This document shows, in pieces, positions 1-9,700 of a stretch of DNA of 64,000 nucleotides (within the stretch, counting starts at the first letter, position 1; each line of letters opens with the position of its first letter). The position numbers were made by a program, and so were the translations under genes. Below the pieces are notes generated by a model that was not told the DNA's origin, made no database searches, and saw only the letters and a program-made list of their open reading frames with translations. This DNA comes from Brevundimonas vitisensis. Its GTDB lineage: Bacteria > Pseudomonadota > Alphaproteobacteria > Caulobacterales > Caulobacteraceae. Location of the stretch: positions 2,318,501 through 2,382,500 of the forward strand of contig NZ_CP067977.1 in assembly GCF_016656965.1 (NCBI RefSeq), read 5' to 3'.

Positions 1-343
1 TATCCAGGCCGTTCGGACGCTCCCACCGCGCCAGTTCCCGGCCCAAAGGATCGGGCAGGGTCGCCACCTCGGCCACGGCGGCGGCCACCGCCTCGATCCG
101 GGCGGGTGTCAGGGACAGCCGGTCGATCAGCGCTTCGCTGAGACCCGCCGCCCGGGCGCGGTCCACGTCACGCAGATTGGCCGCCAGAATGTCCGCGCTG
201 GCGGCCGTCAGGGCCTGAGCCGCTGCGATCAGGGCGTCGGTCCGGGCCTGGGCCGGGGCGTCGCGCAGCGCCTGGGCGGCCATCCGCGCGCGCCGACCCA
301 TGTCCAGCATCTGTGCGTGAATGTCGCTCATCCGCTCGGTCAT
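1..343 (-). CDS. proA: Gamma-glutamyl phosphate reductase, N-terminal part (cut by window edge)
   Basis: Second step of proline synthesis: NADPH reduction of gamma-glutamyl phosphate to glutamate semialdehyde in the cytoplasm. Only the first ~114 residues lie in the window. They begin [20 protein letters not shown] and continue with segments such as [19 protein letters not shown] and [20 protein letters not shown], typical of the ProA N-terminus (known family character). The ATG at 343-341 overlaps the proB stop (TGA at 342-340) as ATGA, so the two genes are probably translationally coupled. The catalytic cysteine region is outside the window. Confidence 0.93.
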   Translation of the reverse strand, partial: MTERMSDIHAQMLDMGRRARMAAQALRDAPAQARTDALIAAAQALTAASADILAANLRDVDRARAAGLSEALIDRLSLTPARIEAVAAAVAEVATLPDPLGRELARWERPNGLD

Positions 344-1497
344 CCGTCCGTGTCCAGAACAAGGTCGTCGCGGTGCACCGCGACCTGGGGACCGCGATAG
401 CCAACGAGACCTTCCATGTCGCCGGTGTTCCGCCCCAGGATCAAGGCCATCTCCTCGGCCGGATAGGCGGCCAGGCCGACGCCGGCGCGCAGGCCCTCGG
501 CTGTTTTCAGGATCACGCTGTCACCCTTGTCGAACCGGCCCTCGACCGCCAGGATGCCCGAGGGCAGGAGGCTGCGGCCGGCCTTGAGCGCGGTCACTGC
601 CCCGGCGTCGAGGGTCAGCGAACCGGCCGGTTCCACACTGCCTGCGATCCAGGCCTTGTAGGCGTCCAGCGGCGTGCCGGGGGCGGGAACCAGGGTGGCG
701 CGGGCGCCGTCCGCCACCGCGCTCAGCGGTCGCTCGACCAAGCCGGACGCAATCAGGGTCGCGCAGCCTGCCGAGCGGGCGATGCGTGCGGCCAGCAGCT
801 TGGTCCGCATCCCGCCGGACCCTACTCCCGCCACGGCATTGGCCTCGCCCGCCATGGCCATGATCTCGGGCCCCAGGCTGTCGACAACGGGCAGGTGGGC
901 CGCCGCCGGGTCGCGCCGGGGATCGGCCGTATAGAGGCCGTCGACATCGCTGAGCAGGATCAGCAGGTCGGCGCGCGCCAGCTGCGCCGTGCGGGCCGCC
1001 AGCCGGTCGTTGTCGCCATACCGGATTTCCTCGGTCGCGACCGTGTCGTTCTCGTTGACCACCGGCACGGCTCCCAGCCTCAGCAGGGCCTCGACGGTCG
1101 AGCGGGCGTTCAGCCAGCGGCGGCGCCGCTCTGTATCCTCGCGGGTCAGAAGGACCTGTGCCGGGATCAGGTCGTGCGGGGCCAGGGCGGTCTCCCAGGC
1201 CTGCATCAACAGCGACTGGCCGGCGGCAGCCGCGGCCTGGGTTTCATCCAGACGGGCGCTTTTCTTCAGGCCCAACCGACCGCGCCCCAGGGCCACGGCA
1301 CCGGACGACACCACGATCACCTCGACCCCCCGCGTTCGCAGGGCGGCCACGTCGAGCGCCAGGGCCGAGAGCCAGCCCGTGGCCGGTCGCCCCTGGCTGA
1401 CCAGCAGGGCCGACCCGATCTTGACCACGACCCTGCGCGCTCCGGCCAGGGCCGCAGCGGCATCTAGGGGCAGTAATGTGGAGGCGGGTACGGTCAC
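340..1497 (-). CDS. proB: Glutamate 5-kinase with PUA domain
   Basis: Phosphorylates glutamate to gamma-glutamyl phosphate, the first and usually proline-inhibited step of proline synthesis. The 385-residue protein has an amino-acid kinase domain (about 20-270; [11 protein letters not shown] near 23-33, NENDTV at 148-153, SDVDGLYT at 183-190) and a C-terminal PUA domain (about 292-375), the long proteobacterial form (E. coli ProB is 367 aa). The start is GTG at 1497; an upstream ATG in another frame stops after four codons. The gene is followed by proA with a 4-bp overlap. In many alphaproteobacteria obgE precedes proB; here ahcY lies upstream instead, 87 bp away on the same strand. Confidence 0.97.
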   Translation of the reverse strand: MTVPASTLLPLDAAAALAGARRVVVKIGSALLVSQGRPATGWLSALALDVAALRTRGVEVIVVSSGAVALGRGRLGLKKSARLDETQAAAAAGQSLLMQAWETALAPHDLIPAQVLLTREDTERRRRWLNARSTVEALLRLGAVPVVNENDTVATEEIRYGDNDRLAARTAQLARADLLILLSDVDGLYTADPRRDPAAAHLPVVDSLGPEIMAMAGEANAVAGVGSGGMRTKLLAARIARSAGCATLIASGLVERPLSAVADGARATLVPAPGTPLDAYKAWIAGSVEPAGSLTLDAGAVTALKAGRSLLPSGILAVEGRFDKGDSVILKTAEGLRAGVGLAAYPAEEMALILGRNTGDMEGLVGYRGPQVAVHRDDLVLDTDG

Positions 1498-1584
1498 GCT
1501 CCGACCATGCCCGCCCTGTTGCGGCGCAGCAAGGTGGGCGGATGCCGCCCGAGCCCTTTCAGGCCCGGGCGGCAGACGTCGGGA

Positions 1585-2976
1585 TCAATAGCGGTAGTGG
1601 TCCGGCTTGAACGGGCCTTCGGTCGGCACCGAGATATAGTCCGCCTGTTCCTTGCTGAGGGTCGTCAGCTTGGCACCCAGCTTGGCCAGGTGCAGCATGG
1701 CGACCTTCTCATCCAGGTGCTTGGGCAGGGTGTAGACCTTGTTCTCGTACTTGTCGGCATTGGTCCACAGTTCGATCTGGGCCAGCACCTGATTGGTGAA
1801 GGAGGCGCTCATCACGAACGAGGGGTGACCCGTGGCATTGCCCAGGTTCACCAGACGGCCTTCCGACAGCAGGATGATCTTGTTGCCGTTCGGGAATTCC
1901 ACGTGGTGGACCTGCGGCTTGATCTCGTCCCACTTGAAGTTCTTCAGGCCGGCGACCTGAATCTCGGAGTCGAAGTGGCCGATGTTGCAGACGATGGCGT
2001 TGTTCTTCATCGCCCGCATGTGATCGACGGTGATGACGTCCTTGTTGCCCGTGGCGGTGACGAAGATGTCGGCCTCGGGGGCCGCGTCTTCCAGCGTCAC
2101 GACCTCATAGCCTTCCATCGCGGCCTGCAGGGCGCAGATCGGGTCGATCTCGGTGACCTTAACGCGGGCGCCGCCCTGACGCAGCGAGGCGGCCGAGCCC
2201 TTGCCCACGTCGCCGTAGCCGCAAACGACCGCGACCTTGCCCGACAGCATGACGTCGGTGCCGCGACGGATCGCGTCGACCAGCGATTCACGGCAGCCGT
2301 AGAGGTTGTCGAACTTGGACTTGGTGACGCTGTCGTTGACGTTGATGCCTGGGAACGGCAACTCGCCCTTCTCGGCCATCTGATACAGGCGGTGAACGCC
2401 GGTGGTGGTTTCTTCAGAGACGCCGCCGATGGCATCACGGATGGCCGAGTAGAAGCCGGGCTTCTCCTTCAGGTACCGCTTCATGACCTTGTAGAGGGCC
2501 TCTTCCTCTTCGTTCTGAGGATTGTCGAGGACCGAGGCGTCCTGCTCGGCCTTGGGACCGAGCACGCACAGCAGGGTGGCGTCGCCGCCGTCGTCCAGGA
2601 TCAGGTTCGGATAGCCGCCGTCAGCCCATTCGAAGATCTTGTGGGCATAGTCCCAGTATTCTTCCAGCGTCTCGCCCTTGGTGGCGAACACCGGCGTGCC
2701 GTTGGCGGCGATGGCGGCGGCGGCGTGGTCCTGGGTCGAGAAGATGTTGCATGAGGCCCAGCGGACGTCGGCGCCCAGGGCTTCCAGCGTCTGGATCAGC
2801 ACGGCGGTCTGGATCGTCATGTGCAGCGACCCGGCGATCCGCGCGCCCTTCAGCGGCTTGTCCGAGCCGAATTCTTCGCGCAGCGCCATCAAGCCCGGCA
2901 TTTCGGTTTCGGCGATGGCGATCTCCTTGTTGCCGAAATCGGCCAGGGAAATGTCGCGAACGATATAGTCGGTCAT
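1585..2976 (-). CDS. ahcY: S-adenosylhomocysteine hydrolase
   Basis: Hydrolyses S-adenosylhomocysteine to homocysteine and adenosine, removing the inhibitory product of SAM-dependent methylation. The product is 463 aa from the ATG at 2976 ([15 protein letters not shown]). The open frame extends 22 codons further upstream, but that stretch looks non-coding and the family begins at this methionine. Visible features are the NAD-binding GYGDVGKG at 253-260, [20 protein letters not shown] near 212-231, and the conserved C-terminus KPDHYRY that closes the NAD site. The gene is divergent from bioB; an 18-bp perfect palindrome (3051-3068) sits between them and is a candidate operator. Confidence 0.98.
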   Translation of the reverse strand: MTDYIVRDISLADFGNKEIAIAETEMPGLMALREEFGSDKPLKGARIAGSLHMTIQTAVLIQTLEALGADVRWASCNIFSTQDHAAAAIAANGTPVFATKGETLEEYWDYAHKIFEWADGGYPNLILDDGGDATLLCVLGPKAEQDASVLDNPQNEEEEALYKVMKRYLKEKPGFYSAIRDAIGGVSEETTTGVHRLYQMAEKGELPFPGINVNDSVTKSKFDNLYGCRESLVDAIRRGTDVMLSGKVAVVCGYGDVGKGSAASLRQGGARVKVTEIDPICALQAAMEGYEVVTLEDAAPEADIFVTATGNKDVITVDHMRAMKNNAIVCNIGHFDSEIQVAGLKNFKWDEIKPQVHHVEFPNGNKIILLSEGRLVNLGNATGHPSFVMSASFTNQVLAQIELWTNADKYENKVYTLPKHLDEKVAMLHLAKLGAKLTTLSKEQADYISVPTEGPFKPDHYRY

Positions 2977-3050
2977 GAGGGCGGGTCTTTCAGCGTCGGA
3001 ATGAAGATTGCGGGCGCTATAGCCCGGCACGGCCTGCGGCACAACAATCG

Positions 3051-3068
3051 TATAAGGATATCCTTATA
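3051..3068. promoter_or_regulatory. 18-bp perfect palindrome between ahcY and bioB, candidate operator
   Basis: TATAAGGATATCCTTATA reads identically on both strands. It lies 74 bp upstream of the ahcY start and 83 bp upstream of the bioB start, inside an otherwise GC-rich spacer. An AT-rich hyphenated palindrome of this kind next to ahcY fits an ArsR-type repressor such as SahR, known in proteobacteria to control SAH/methionine genes. The assignment to SahR is inference from position; I cannot confirm the motif. Confidence 0.6.
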
Positions 3069-3151
3069 TGATGGCCGGTGCCAAAGCGATGTTGAGCGCC
3101 CTTGGGGCAGCGGGGGCTTGCCCTTCGCCGCCGAGCGTCGCAGGAAGCGGC

Positions 3152-4147
3152 ATGACCCGTGACCTGACCCAACCCCGCCATGACTGGACCCTGGACGAAG
3201 TCGAGGCCCTGTTCGCTCGACCGTTCATGGAGCTGGTGTTCGACGCCGCGACGGTGCATCGGGCCTGGTTCGATCCGTCGCAGGTCCAGAAGTCGCAACT
3301 GCTTTCGATCAAGACCGGCGGCTGTGCGGAAAACTGCGGCTACTGCTCGCAGTCGGCCAGTTTCGACACCGGACTGAAGGCCGAGAAGCTGATGGACGCC
3401 TCGGCCGTGATCGCCGAGGCCATGGCGGCCAAGGCGGGCGGTGCCTCGCGCTTCTGCATGGGGGCGGCTTGGCGCGAACTAAAGGATCGCGATACGCCCA
3501 AGCTGGCCTCCATGATCGCGGGGGTTAAGGCCCTGGGTCTGGAAACCTGCGCCACCCTGGGCATGCTGACCGCCGACCAGGCGCGCCAGCTGAAGGCGGC
3601 GGGTCTCGATTATTACAACCACAACCTGGACACCGGGCCCGACTATTACGCCGAGGTGGTGACCACGCGGACCTATCAGGACCGTCTCGACACCCTGGCC
3701 CATGTTCGCGACGCGGGCATGAGCACCTGCTGCGGCGGCATTGTCGGCATGGGCGAGGCACGCCGCGACCGGGCGGGGCTGCTGCACGCCCTGGCGACCC
3801 TGCCGGTCCATCCCGACAGCCTGCCGGTCAATGCCCTGGTGCCGGTCACGGGAACGCCGCTGGGCGAGCGGGTGCTGAAGACGGGAGAGATCGATCCCAT
3901 CGAGTTCGTCCGCACCGTCGCCGTCGCCCGGATCGTCTGCCCACGCGCCATGGTGCGGCTGTCGGCGGGACGCGAGACCATGAGCGTGGAGATGCAGGCC
4001 CTGTGCTTCCTGGCCGGGGCCAACTCCATCTTCGTGGGCGGACGGTTGCTGACGACGCCCAATCCGGAACAGGACGAAGACGCGCGGCTGTTCGCGCTGC
4101 TGGACCTGCGCCCTCTGGAACCGGCGACGGTCGAGGCCGCCGCCTGA
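3152..4147 (+). CDS. bioB: Biotin synthase (radical SAM)
   Basis: Inserts sulfur into dethiobiotin, the last step of biotin synthesis. The product is 331 aa from the ATG at 3152, which has a good Shine-Dalgarno (AGGAAG at 3142-3147); the open frame begins at 3068 but the first 28 codons look non-coding. The radical-SAM CxxxCxxC is visible as C58, C62, C65 ([14 protein letters not shown]), followed by the typical BioB segments [13 protein letters not shown] and [12 protein letters not shown]. It stands alone: no other bio gene is in the window. It converges on dapD, with only 4 bp between the stops. Confidence 0.98.
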   Translation: MTRDLTQPRHDWTLDEVEALFARPFMELVFDAATVHRAWFDPSQVQKSQLLSIKTGGCAENCGYCSQSASFDTGLKAEKLMDASAVIAEAMAAKAGGASRFCMGAAWRELKDRDTPKLASMIAGVKALGLETCATLGMLTADQARQLKAAGLDYYNHNLDTGPDYYAEVVTTRTYQDRLDTLAHVRDAGMSTCCGGIVGMGEARRDRAGLLHALATLPVHPDSLPVNALVPVTGTPLGERVLKTGEIDPIEFVRTVAVARIVCPRAMVRLSAGRETMSVEMQALCFLAGANSIFVGGRLLTTPNPEQDEDARLFALLDLRPLEPATVEAAA

Positions 4148-4151
4148 TCAA

Positions 4152-5009
4152 TCAGTCGCGCAGCAGCTCGTTGACCCCGGTCTTGGCGCGGGTCTGGGCG
4201 TCGACGCGTTTGACGATGACGGCGCAATACAGGGACGGGCCACCGTTCGGATCGGGCAGGGCGCCGGGCACCACGACGGAATAGGCCGGGACCTCGCCGC
4301 GGAAGACCTCGCCGGTCGCCCGGTCCACGATCTTGGTCGATCCGGACAGATAGACGCCCATAGCCAGGACCGCGCCTTCGCGGACGATGACGCCCTCGGC
4401 CACCTCGGCACGGGCCCCGATGAAGCAGCCGTCCTCGATGATCGTCGGATTGGCCTGGAGCGGTTCCAGCACGCCGCCGATGCCGGCCCCACCCGAAAGG
4501 TGCACGTTCTTGCCGATCTGGGCGCAGGACCCCACGGTGGCCCAGGCATCGACCATGGAGCCTTCGTCCACATAGGCTCCGATGTTCACGAAGCTGGGCA
4601 TCAGCACCACATTGCGGCCGATGAAGGCTCCCTGACGGACGATGGCCCCCGGCACGGCGCGGAAGGCGGCCGTCTGGAACTCGGTCGGGGTCATGTCGCC
4701 GAACTTGTTGGGCACCTTGTCCCACCACGGGCCGACGCCCGGCGCATTCGAGGTGGCGGTCCGGTCGGCGGCACGCATCACCTGGTTGTCGTTCAGCCGG
4801 AAGGACAGCAGCACGGCCTTCTTCAGCCACTGATGCGTGGTCCAGAGACCGTCCGTCCCACGCGAGGCGACGCGCGCCTGACCCGAATCCAGCAGGTTCA
4901 GCGCATGCTCCACCGCCTCGCGGACTTCGCCGCGGCTGGTGGGTGACAAGGACGCGCGGTCTTCCCAAGCCGCGTCGATCACGGTTTCCAGTTGGGCAAG
5001 ATCGGTCAT
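4152..5009 (-). CDS. dapD: 2,3,4,5-tetrahydropyridine-2,6-dicarboxylate N-succinyltransferase
   Basis: Succinylates tetrahydrodipicolinate in the succinylase branch of lysine/meso-diaminopimelate synthesis. The 285-aa protein has an alpha-helical N-terminal domain (1-100) and a left-handed beta-helix of hexapeptide repeats (about 110-230; [37 protein letters not shown]). It is the last gene of a tight argB - HAD phosphatase - dapD operon; its ATG at 5009 overlaps the stop of the HAD gene by 4 bp (ATGA). Confidence 0.97.
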   Translation of the reverse strand: MTDLAQLETVIDAAWEDRASLSPTSRGEVREAVEHALNLLDSGQARVASRGTDGLWTTHQWLKKAVLLSFRLNDNQVMRAADRTATSNAPGVGPWWDKVPNKFGDMTPTEFQTAAFRAVPGAIVRQGAFIGRNVVLMPSFVNIGAYVDEGSMVDAWATVGSCAQIGKNVHLSGGAGIGGVLEPLQANPTIIEDGCFIGARAEVAEGVIVREGAVLAMGVYLSGSTKIVDRATGEVFRGEVPAYSVVVPGALPDPNGGPSLYCAVIVKRVDAQTRAKTGVNELLRD

Positions 5010-5671
5010 GCGGCGGCCTTCAGGGTCAGGGGGGTCAGAAATTCCAGCAGATCGGGGGCGACATGGTCGATCCAGGGACCGATCTCGTGACCATGGCCAT
5101 CGCCGACCAGAACAGTGGTCATGCCCATGGCCTTGGCCGGTTCCAGATTGCGCGGCGTATCCTCGAAGAAGATGGCGGTGTGAGGATCGATGTCATGGGC
5201 CGCGAGGAACCGGCGGAAGGTGGCCGGTGCCGGCTTGGGGACCAGGTCCATATCCTCGATGGCAAAGACGCCATCGAACCGGTCGGGGATGCCGATCCGA
5301 TCCAGGACGCGTGCCGCATGGCTGCGCGCGCCATTGGTCAGCACGAAGCGTCGGCCAGGAAGATCGGCGAGGACCGCATCCAGGCGGGGGTTCGGCTCCA
5401 GCCCGTCGAGGGGAACGTCGTGGACCTCGCGCAGGAAGCGTTCGGGATCGACGGCATAGTTGGCCATCAGCCCGGCCAGGGTCGTGCCGTATTCGTTCAG
5501 GAACTGCTTCTGCAGGACGCGTGCCTCCGGCCCGGGCAGGCCGACCGCATCGATCAGGAACAGATTGATCCGCTCCTGAACCAGCCCCATCACCCCCTGT
5601 TCCCGCGGGTAGAGGGTGTCGTCCATGTCGAAGATCCAGGACACGACGTGCGACAGGTCGGGCGCGCTCAT
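5006..5671 (-). CDS. HAD-family hydrolase, pyrimidine 5'-nucleotidase type
   Basis: A 221-aa cytoplasmic phosphatase of the SDT1/pyrimidine 5'-nucleotidase subgroup. Motif I is FDMDDTLYP at 14-22 (nucleophile D15, acid D17), motif II is VLTNGA, motif III is the lysine in VPKPAPATF, and motif IV is FFEDTPRNL. The cap region contains the helical [18 protein letters not shown] segment. The natural substrate cannot be read from sequence; UMP-type nucleotides are typical for the family. Four-base overlaps with argB (upstream) and dapD (downstream) place it in an amino-acid synthesis operon, an arrangement I recall from other alphaproteobacteria. Confidence 0.85.
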   Translation of the reverse strand: MSAPDLSHVVSWIFDMDDTLYPREQGVMGLVQERINLFLIDAVGLPGPEARVLQKQFLNEYGTTLAGLMANYAVDPERFLREVHDVPLDGLEPNPRLDAVLADLPGRRFVLTNGARSHAARVLDRIGIPDRFDGVFAIEDMDLVPKPAPATFRRFLAAHDIDPHTAIFFEDTPRNLEPAKAMGMTTVLVGDGHGHEIGPWIDHVAPDLLEFLTPLTLKAAA

Positions 5672-6594
5672 GCCGCCTTCACCAGGGTTCCGGCCCCGTG
5701 CTCGGTGAACAGTTCGACCAGCATAGCGTGGGGGCGACGCCCGTCCAGGATGACCACAGCCTCGACGCCTGCGCGCACGGCGGCCATGGCCGTCTGCAGC
5801 TTGGGGATCATGCCGCCGGTGGCGACGCCGTCCTCGATCAAGCGCGAAGCCTCGCCGACCGTCATCTGGCGGATGATCTGGCCGTCGGCGCCGCGCACGC
5901 CCGGCACGTCGGTCAGCAGCAGCATCCGTTTGGCCCTCAGCTCTCCGGCCAGGGCACCGGCGACCGTGTCGGCATTGACGTTATAGGTCTGGCCGTCCTC
6001 AGCCACCCCGATCGGCGCGATGACCGGCACCCAGTCGGCGTCCGATTCCAGCAGGCGGGTCAGCAGCTTGGCATCGACCCGGGTCGGGTCGCCGACGAAG
6101 CCCAGATCGACCTCATGCTCAATCATGCTGTCGGGGTCACGCTTGGTGCGCTTGGTCTTTTCGACGGTCAGCAGGCCCGCATCCTTGCCGGACAGGCCGA
6201 TGCCGCGCACGTCGGCCTCCTTGCCCGCCACTGTGATCCAGTGGGCGATCTCTTTATTGACCGCGCCGGACAGGACCATCTCGGCCACCGCCATCGTGTC
6301 CCTGTCGGTGACACGCAGGCCGTCGACGAAGCTGGACTTCACCCCCGCCTTGTCCAGCATGGCGCTAATCTGGGGCCCGCCGCCGTGTACCACGACGGGA
6401 TTGACGCCCATCAGCTTCAGCAGCACCACATCGGCGGCAAACTGCCGCGCCACGGCGCTTTCGCCCATGGCATGGCCGCCGTATTTGATCACGACCGTCT
6501 CGCGATCATAGACCTGAATATAGGGCAGGGCTTCGGCCAGCGTCTTGGCGGTGTCCCAGCCGCGATCTTCGGATTGGCGTTCGTTCTCGTCCAT
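5668..6594 (-). CDS. argB: Acetylglutamate kinase
   Basis: Phosphorylates N-acetylglutamate in arginine synthesis. The product is 308 aa from the ATG at 6594 ([19 protein letters not shown]); a TTG start at 6636 would add 14 residues. The amino-acid-kinase motifs are clear: [10 protein letters not shown] near 35-43 and [10 protein letters not shown] near 67-76, then the later [12 protein letters not shown] nucleotide region. The N-terminal helix [19 protein letters not shown] is characteristic of the arginine-sensitive hexameric form. First gene of the argB - HAD - dapD operon, with a 4-bp overlap to the HAD gene. Confidence 0.97.
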   Translation of the reverse strand: MDENERQSEDRGWDTAKTLAEALPYIQVYDRETVVIKYGGHAMGESAVARQFAADVVLLKLMGVNPVVVHGGGPQISAMLDKAGVKSSFVDGLRVTDRDTMAVAEMVLSGAVNKEIAHWITVAGKEADVRGIGLSGKDAGLLTVEKTKRTKRDPDSMIEHEVDLGFVGDPTRVDAKLLTRLLESDADWVPVIAPIGVAEDGQTYNVNADTVAGALAGELRAKRMLLLTDVPGVRGADGQIIRQMTVGEASRLIEDGVATGGMIPKLQTAMAAVRAGVEAVVILDGRRPHAMLVELFTEHGAGTLVKAA

Positions 6595-6768
6595 CGAGGC
6601 GCTGATAGCGATGAGGACGCTTCCTGTCACCGGCAAAGCCGATTGGGCCGCAGCGAACGACCCGTGATCACCGACCGTTGAACCCGCTGACGACGGTCAC
6701 GCTTGCCGTTTGCCGTGCGCCGGTTAGGGTGCTGGTATCGCGTAGTTCATTCTCGGTTGGGGTTCATC

Positions 6769-9700
6769 ATGTTCGACAGTTTCGCCGGCGCCCGCAGCGG
6801 CTCCTCCACCTCGGGCCGCTTCATCGAAGATGCAGACGCGCCGCTGAACACCGCCGTCTTCAACACGCCGACCGACACGACGGACTCTCTGTTCGGCGGG
6901 ATCTCGACCTATGGCCTGTGCGGCGGCTGCGGCCGCTTCCACGGCGCGACCGATGCCAATGGTGACACCCAGGGCGCGATCATCAATGCCGATGACCGGG
7001 GAACCCTGCAGCCAAACGGCAAGCCGTCCCTGGGTGTTGGCGAGGCCGGACAGCAGCTGACGCGCTCGGGGGCCAGCTGGTCGGCCCTGGGTCAGGCGAC
7101 CAATGTGACCTTCTCGTTCCGGGCCACCGCACCGGACACCATGCCCAATGGGACAGGCGATTTCAGCCAGTTCACGGCCACTCAGATCAACGCGACCTTG
7201 CTGGCGCTGGCCTCATGGTCTGACGTGGCCAACATCACCTTCACCCGTGTGAACGACGCCGGGAGCAACTATTCCAACAACGCCACCATGGTGTTCGGCA
7301 ACTATGCGACGGGCGCCGCCGGTGCTGCCGCCTTTGCCTATCTGCCGGGTTCCGCCACCAACGCGAACAACCGCAACGCTGGTGTCAACAACGGCGACGT
7401 CTGGATCAATAACTCGATCGACTACAACGCAACGCCGATCATGAATCAGTATGGCCAGCTGGTGCTGGTGCACGAAATCGGGCACGCGATCGGGTTCAGC
7501 CACCCCGCCGATTATAACGCCAGCGAAGGCGTTCAAATTCGCTACGGCACGGACGCCACCTATTTCGAAGACTCGCTGCAATACACGGTGATGAGCTACT
7601 TCGATGAAGGGTTCACCGGGGCGAACTATTCGATCGGTGCCCAGCGCTATGCCGCCGCGCCCCTGGTCGACGACATCGCGGGAGCCCAGCGTCTGTACGG
7701 GGCCAATATGACCACCCGGACCGGGGACACCGTCTATGGCTTCAACTCCAACGCAGGCCAGCCCTGGTACAGCGCCGCCTTCGAAACCAGCGTCCTGATC
7801 TTTGCGGTCTGGGATGCCGGCGGCACCGACACCTTTGATTTCTCCGGATACCTCAACAACCAGATCATCGACCTGCGCCAGGGGGCCTTCTCCAACGTGG
7901 GCGGCATGGTCGGCAACGTGGCCGTCGCCGTCGGCGTGACGATCGAGAACGCCATTGGCGGGTCCGGCGACGACGCCATCCGCGGCAACTCGGCCGACAA
8001 CAGCCTGCGCGGCAACGGCGGCAACGACACCATCGATGGCGGCCTGGGCACCGACACGGTGGTCTTTGCCGGCAACCGCTCGGCCTACACCATCACCTGG
8101 AATGGCCAGGTCGGCACGGTCGTCGGGCCCGACGGCACGGACACCATCACCAATGTCGAGTTCCTGCAGTTCGCGGACCAGCGGATCGCCGCTGCGCCCA
8201 CGGGCGGGCTGCTGGTCGCCGGGGATCTGACCAATGAGACGATCAACGGCAGTGCCTTTGCCGACACCATCGGCGGACTGGGTGGGAATGACACCATCAA
8301 TGGCCTGGCCGGGAATGACACGCTGAACGGCGGGTCGGGCAACGACATTCTGAACGGCGGCGACAACGACGACATCCTGATCGGTGGCCTAGGCAACGAC
8401 ACTCTGGTCGGTGGCAACGGAATCGATACTGCCGACTACACCGGTGCCGGGGCCGGCGTCACCGTCAGCCTGGCGACGGGAACCGCGACGGGCGGTGCGG
8501 GCACTGACACCCTCGCGACCATTGAGAACCTCACCGGTTCGGCCTTCAACGACCGTCTGGACGGCGACAACAACGCTAACGTCATCCGCGGCGGCGGCGG
8601 GGCAGACCTGATCAATGGCGGCGGCGGCAATGACACCCTCTACGCCGGAGCCGCGGTCGTGACGGCCGCCCCTGACGTGATCAAGGCTCAGACAACGCTC
8701 AACAACAGCACGACAACAGCTGTTTCTCTGACCGGAACGTTCGATCTTCAGGCGCGCGCCGGTGTTCAGGACGCCACCTCGATCCCGCACTCCACGGTCG
8801 TGGCAACGGCTCATGGCGGCCTCGAATATTATGCGGTGACGGTGACGGCGGGCGAAACGATCCGGCTCGACATTGACAATGCGAGCTTCGACAGCACCTT
8901 GCGGATCGTCACGGCCGACAATGTCGAGTTGGCGAACAATGATGATGCGGGGCAGGCCGGTGACGGAGGCGCTTCGACGGACTCCTACCTCACCTATACT
9001 TTCGCTACGGCGGGAACCTATTACATCCAGGTTGGCCGCTGGCAGTCCGGCGCGGATGCGACCCTGGTCAGCGCCCCGCCGGCCGCCGGTGCCACCTATA
9101 CGCTGCACGTCTCTTCCCCCAGCCAGACGCCCGTCGCTGAGGTCTTGCTCGGCTCGGTCATCAATGGCGATGACGGCAACGATACCGTCTATGGCAGCAC
9201 CGGCTTCGACGTGCTGTCGGGCAACGCGGGCGACGACACCATCTATGGCGGTGGCGGCGACGACCACCTGGGCGGCGGCATCGGCAACGATACCTTCTAT
9301 GTCGACTCTCAGTCCGACATCATCTTCGAGGGTGCCGGCGAAGGTCAGGATCGCGTCTTCTCGACGTCGAACTACTACCTCTATGCCAACGTCGAGGATC
9401 TGACGCTTCAAGCGGGCGCCGGGAACATCTTCGGCGTCGGCAACGGTCTGGCCAACGTCATCACCGGCAACGAGGGGGCCAACCTGCTGATCGCCGGTGC
9501 CGGAAACGACACGGTCAACGGCGGTTCGGGCAATGACACCCTGTATGGCCAGGACGGCAATGACACGCTGAACGGTGATGCGGGCATCGACTATCTGGAC
9601 GGCGGGATCGGCAACGACACGCTGAACGGCGGCGCCGATGCCGACAATCTCCAGGGCGGTGAGGGTGACGACACCCTGACCGGCGGCGACGGCTTCTTCA

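Noticed and set aside
2977..3151. SAH or SAM riboswitch before ahcY or bioB
   Set aside because: No conserved riboswitch core is recognisable in the short leader; the palindrome is better read as a DNA operator.
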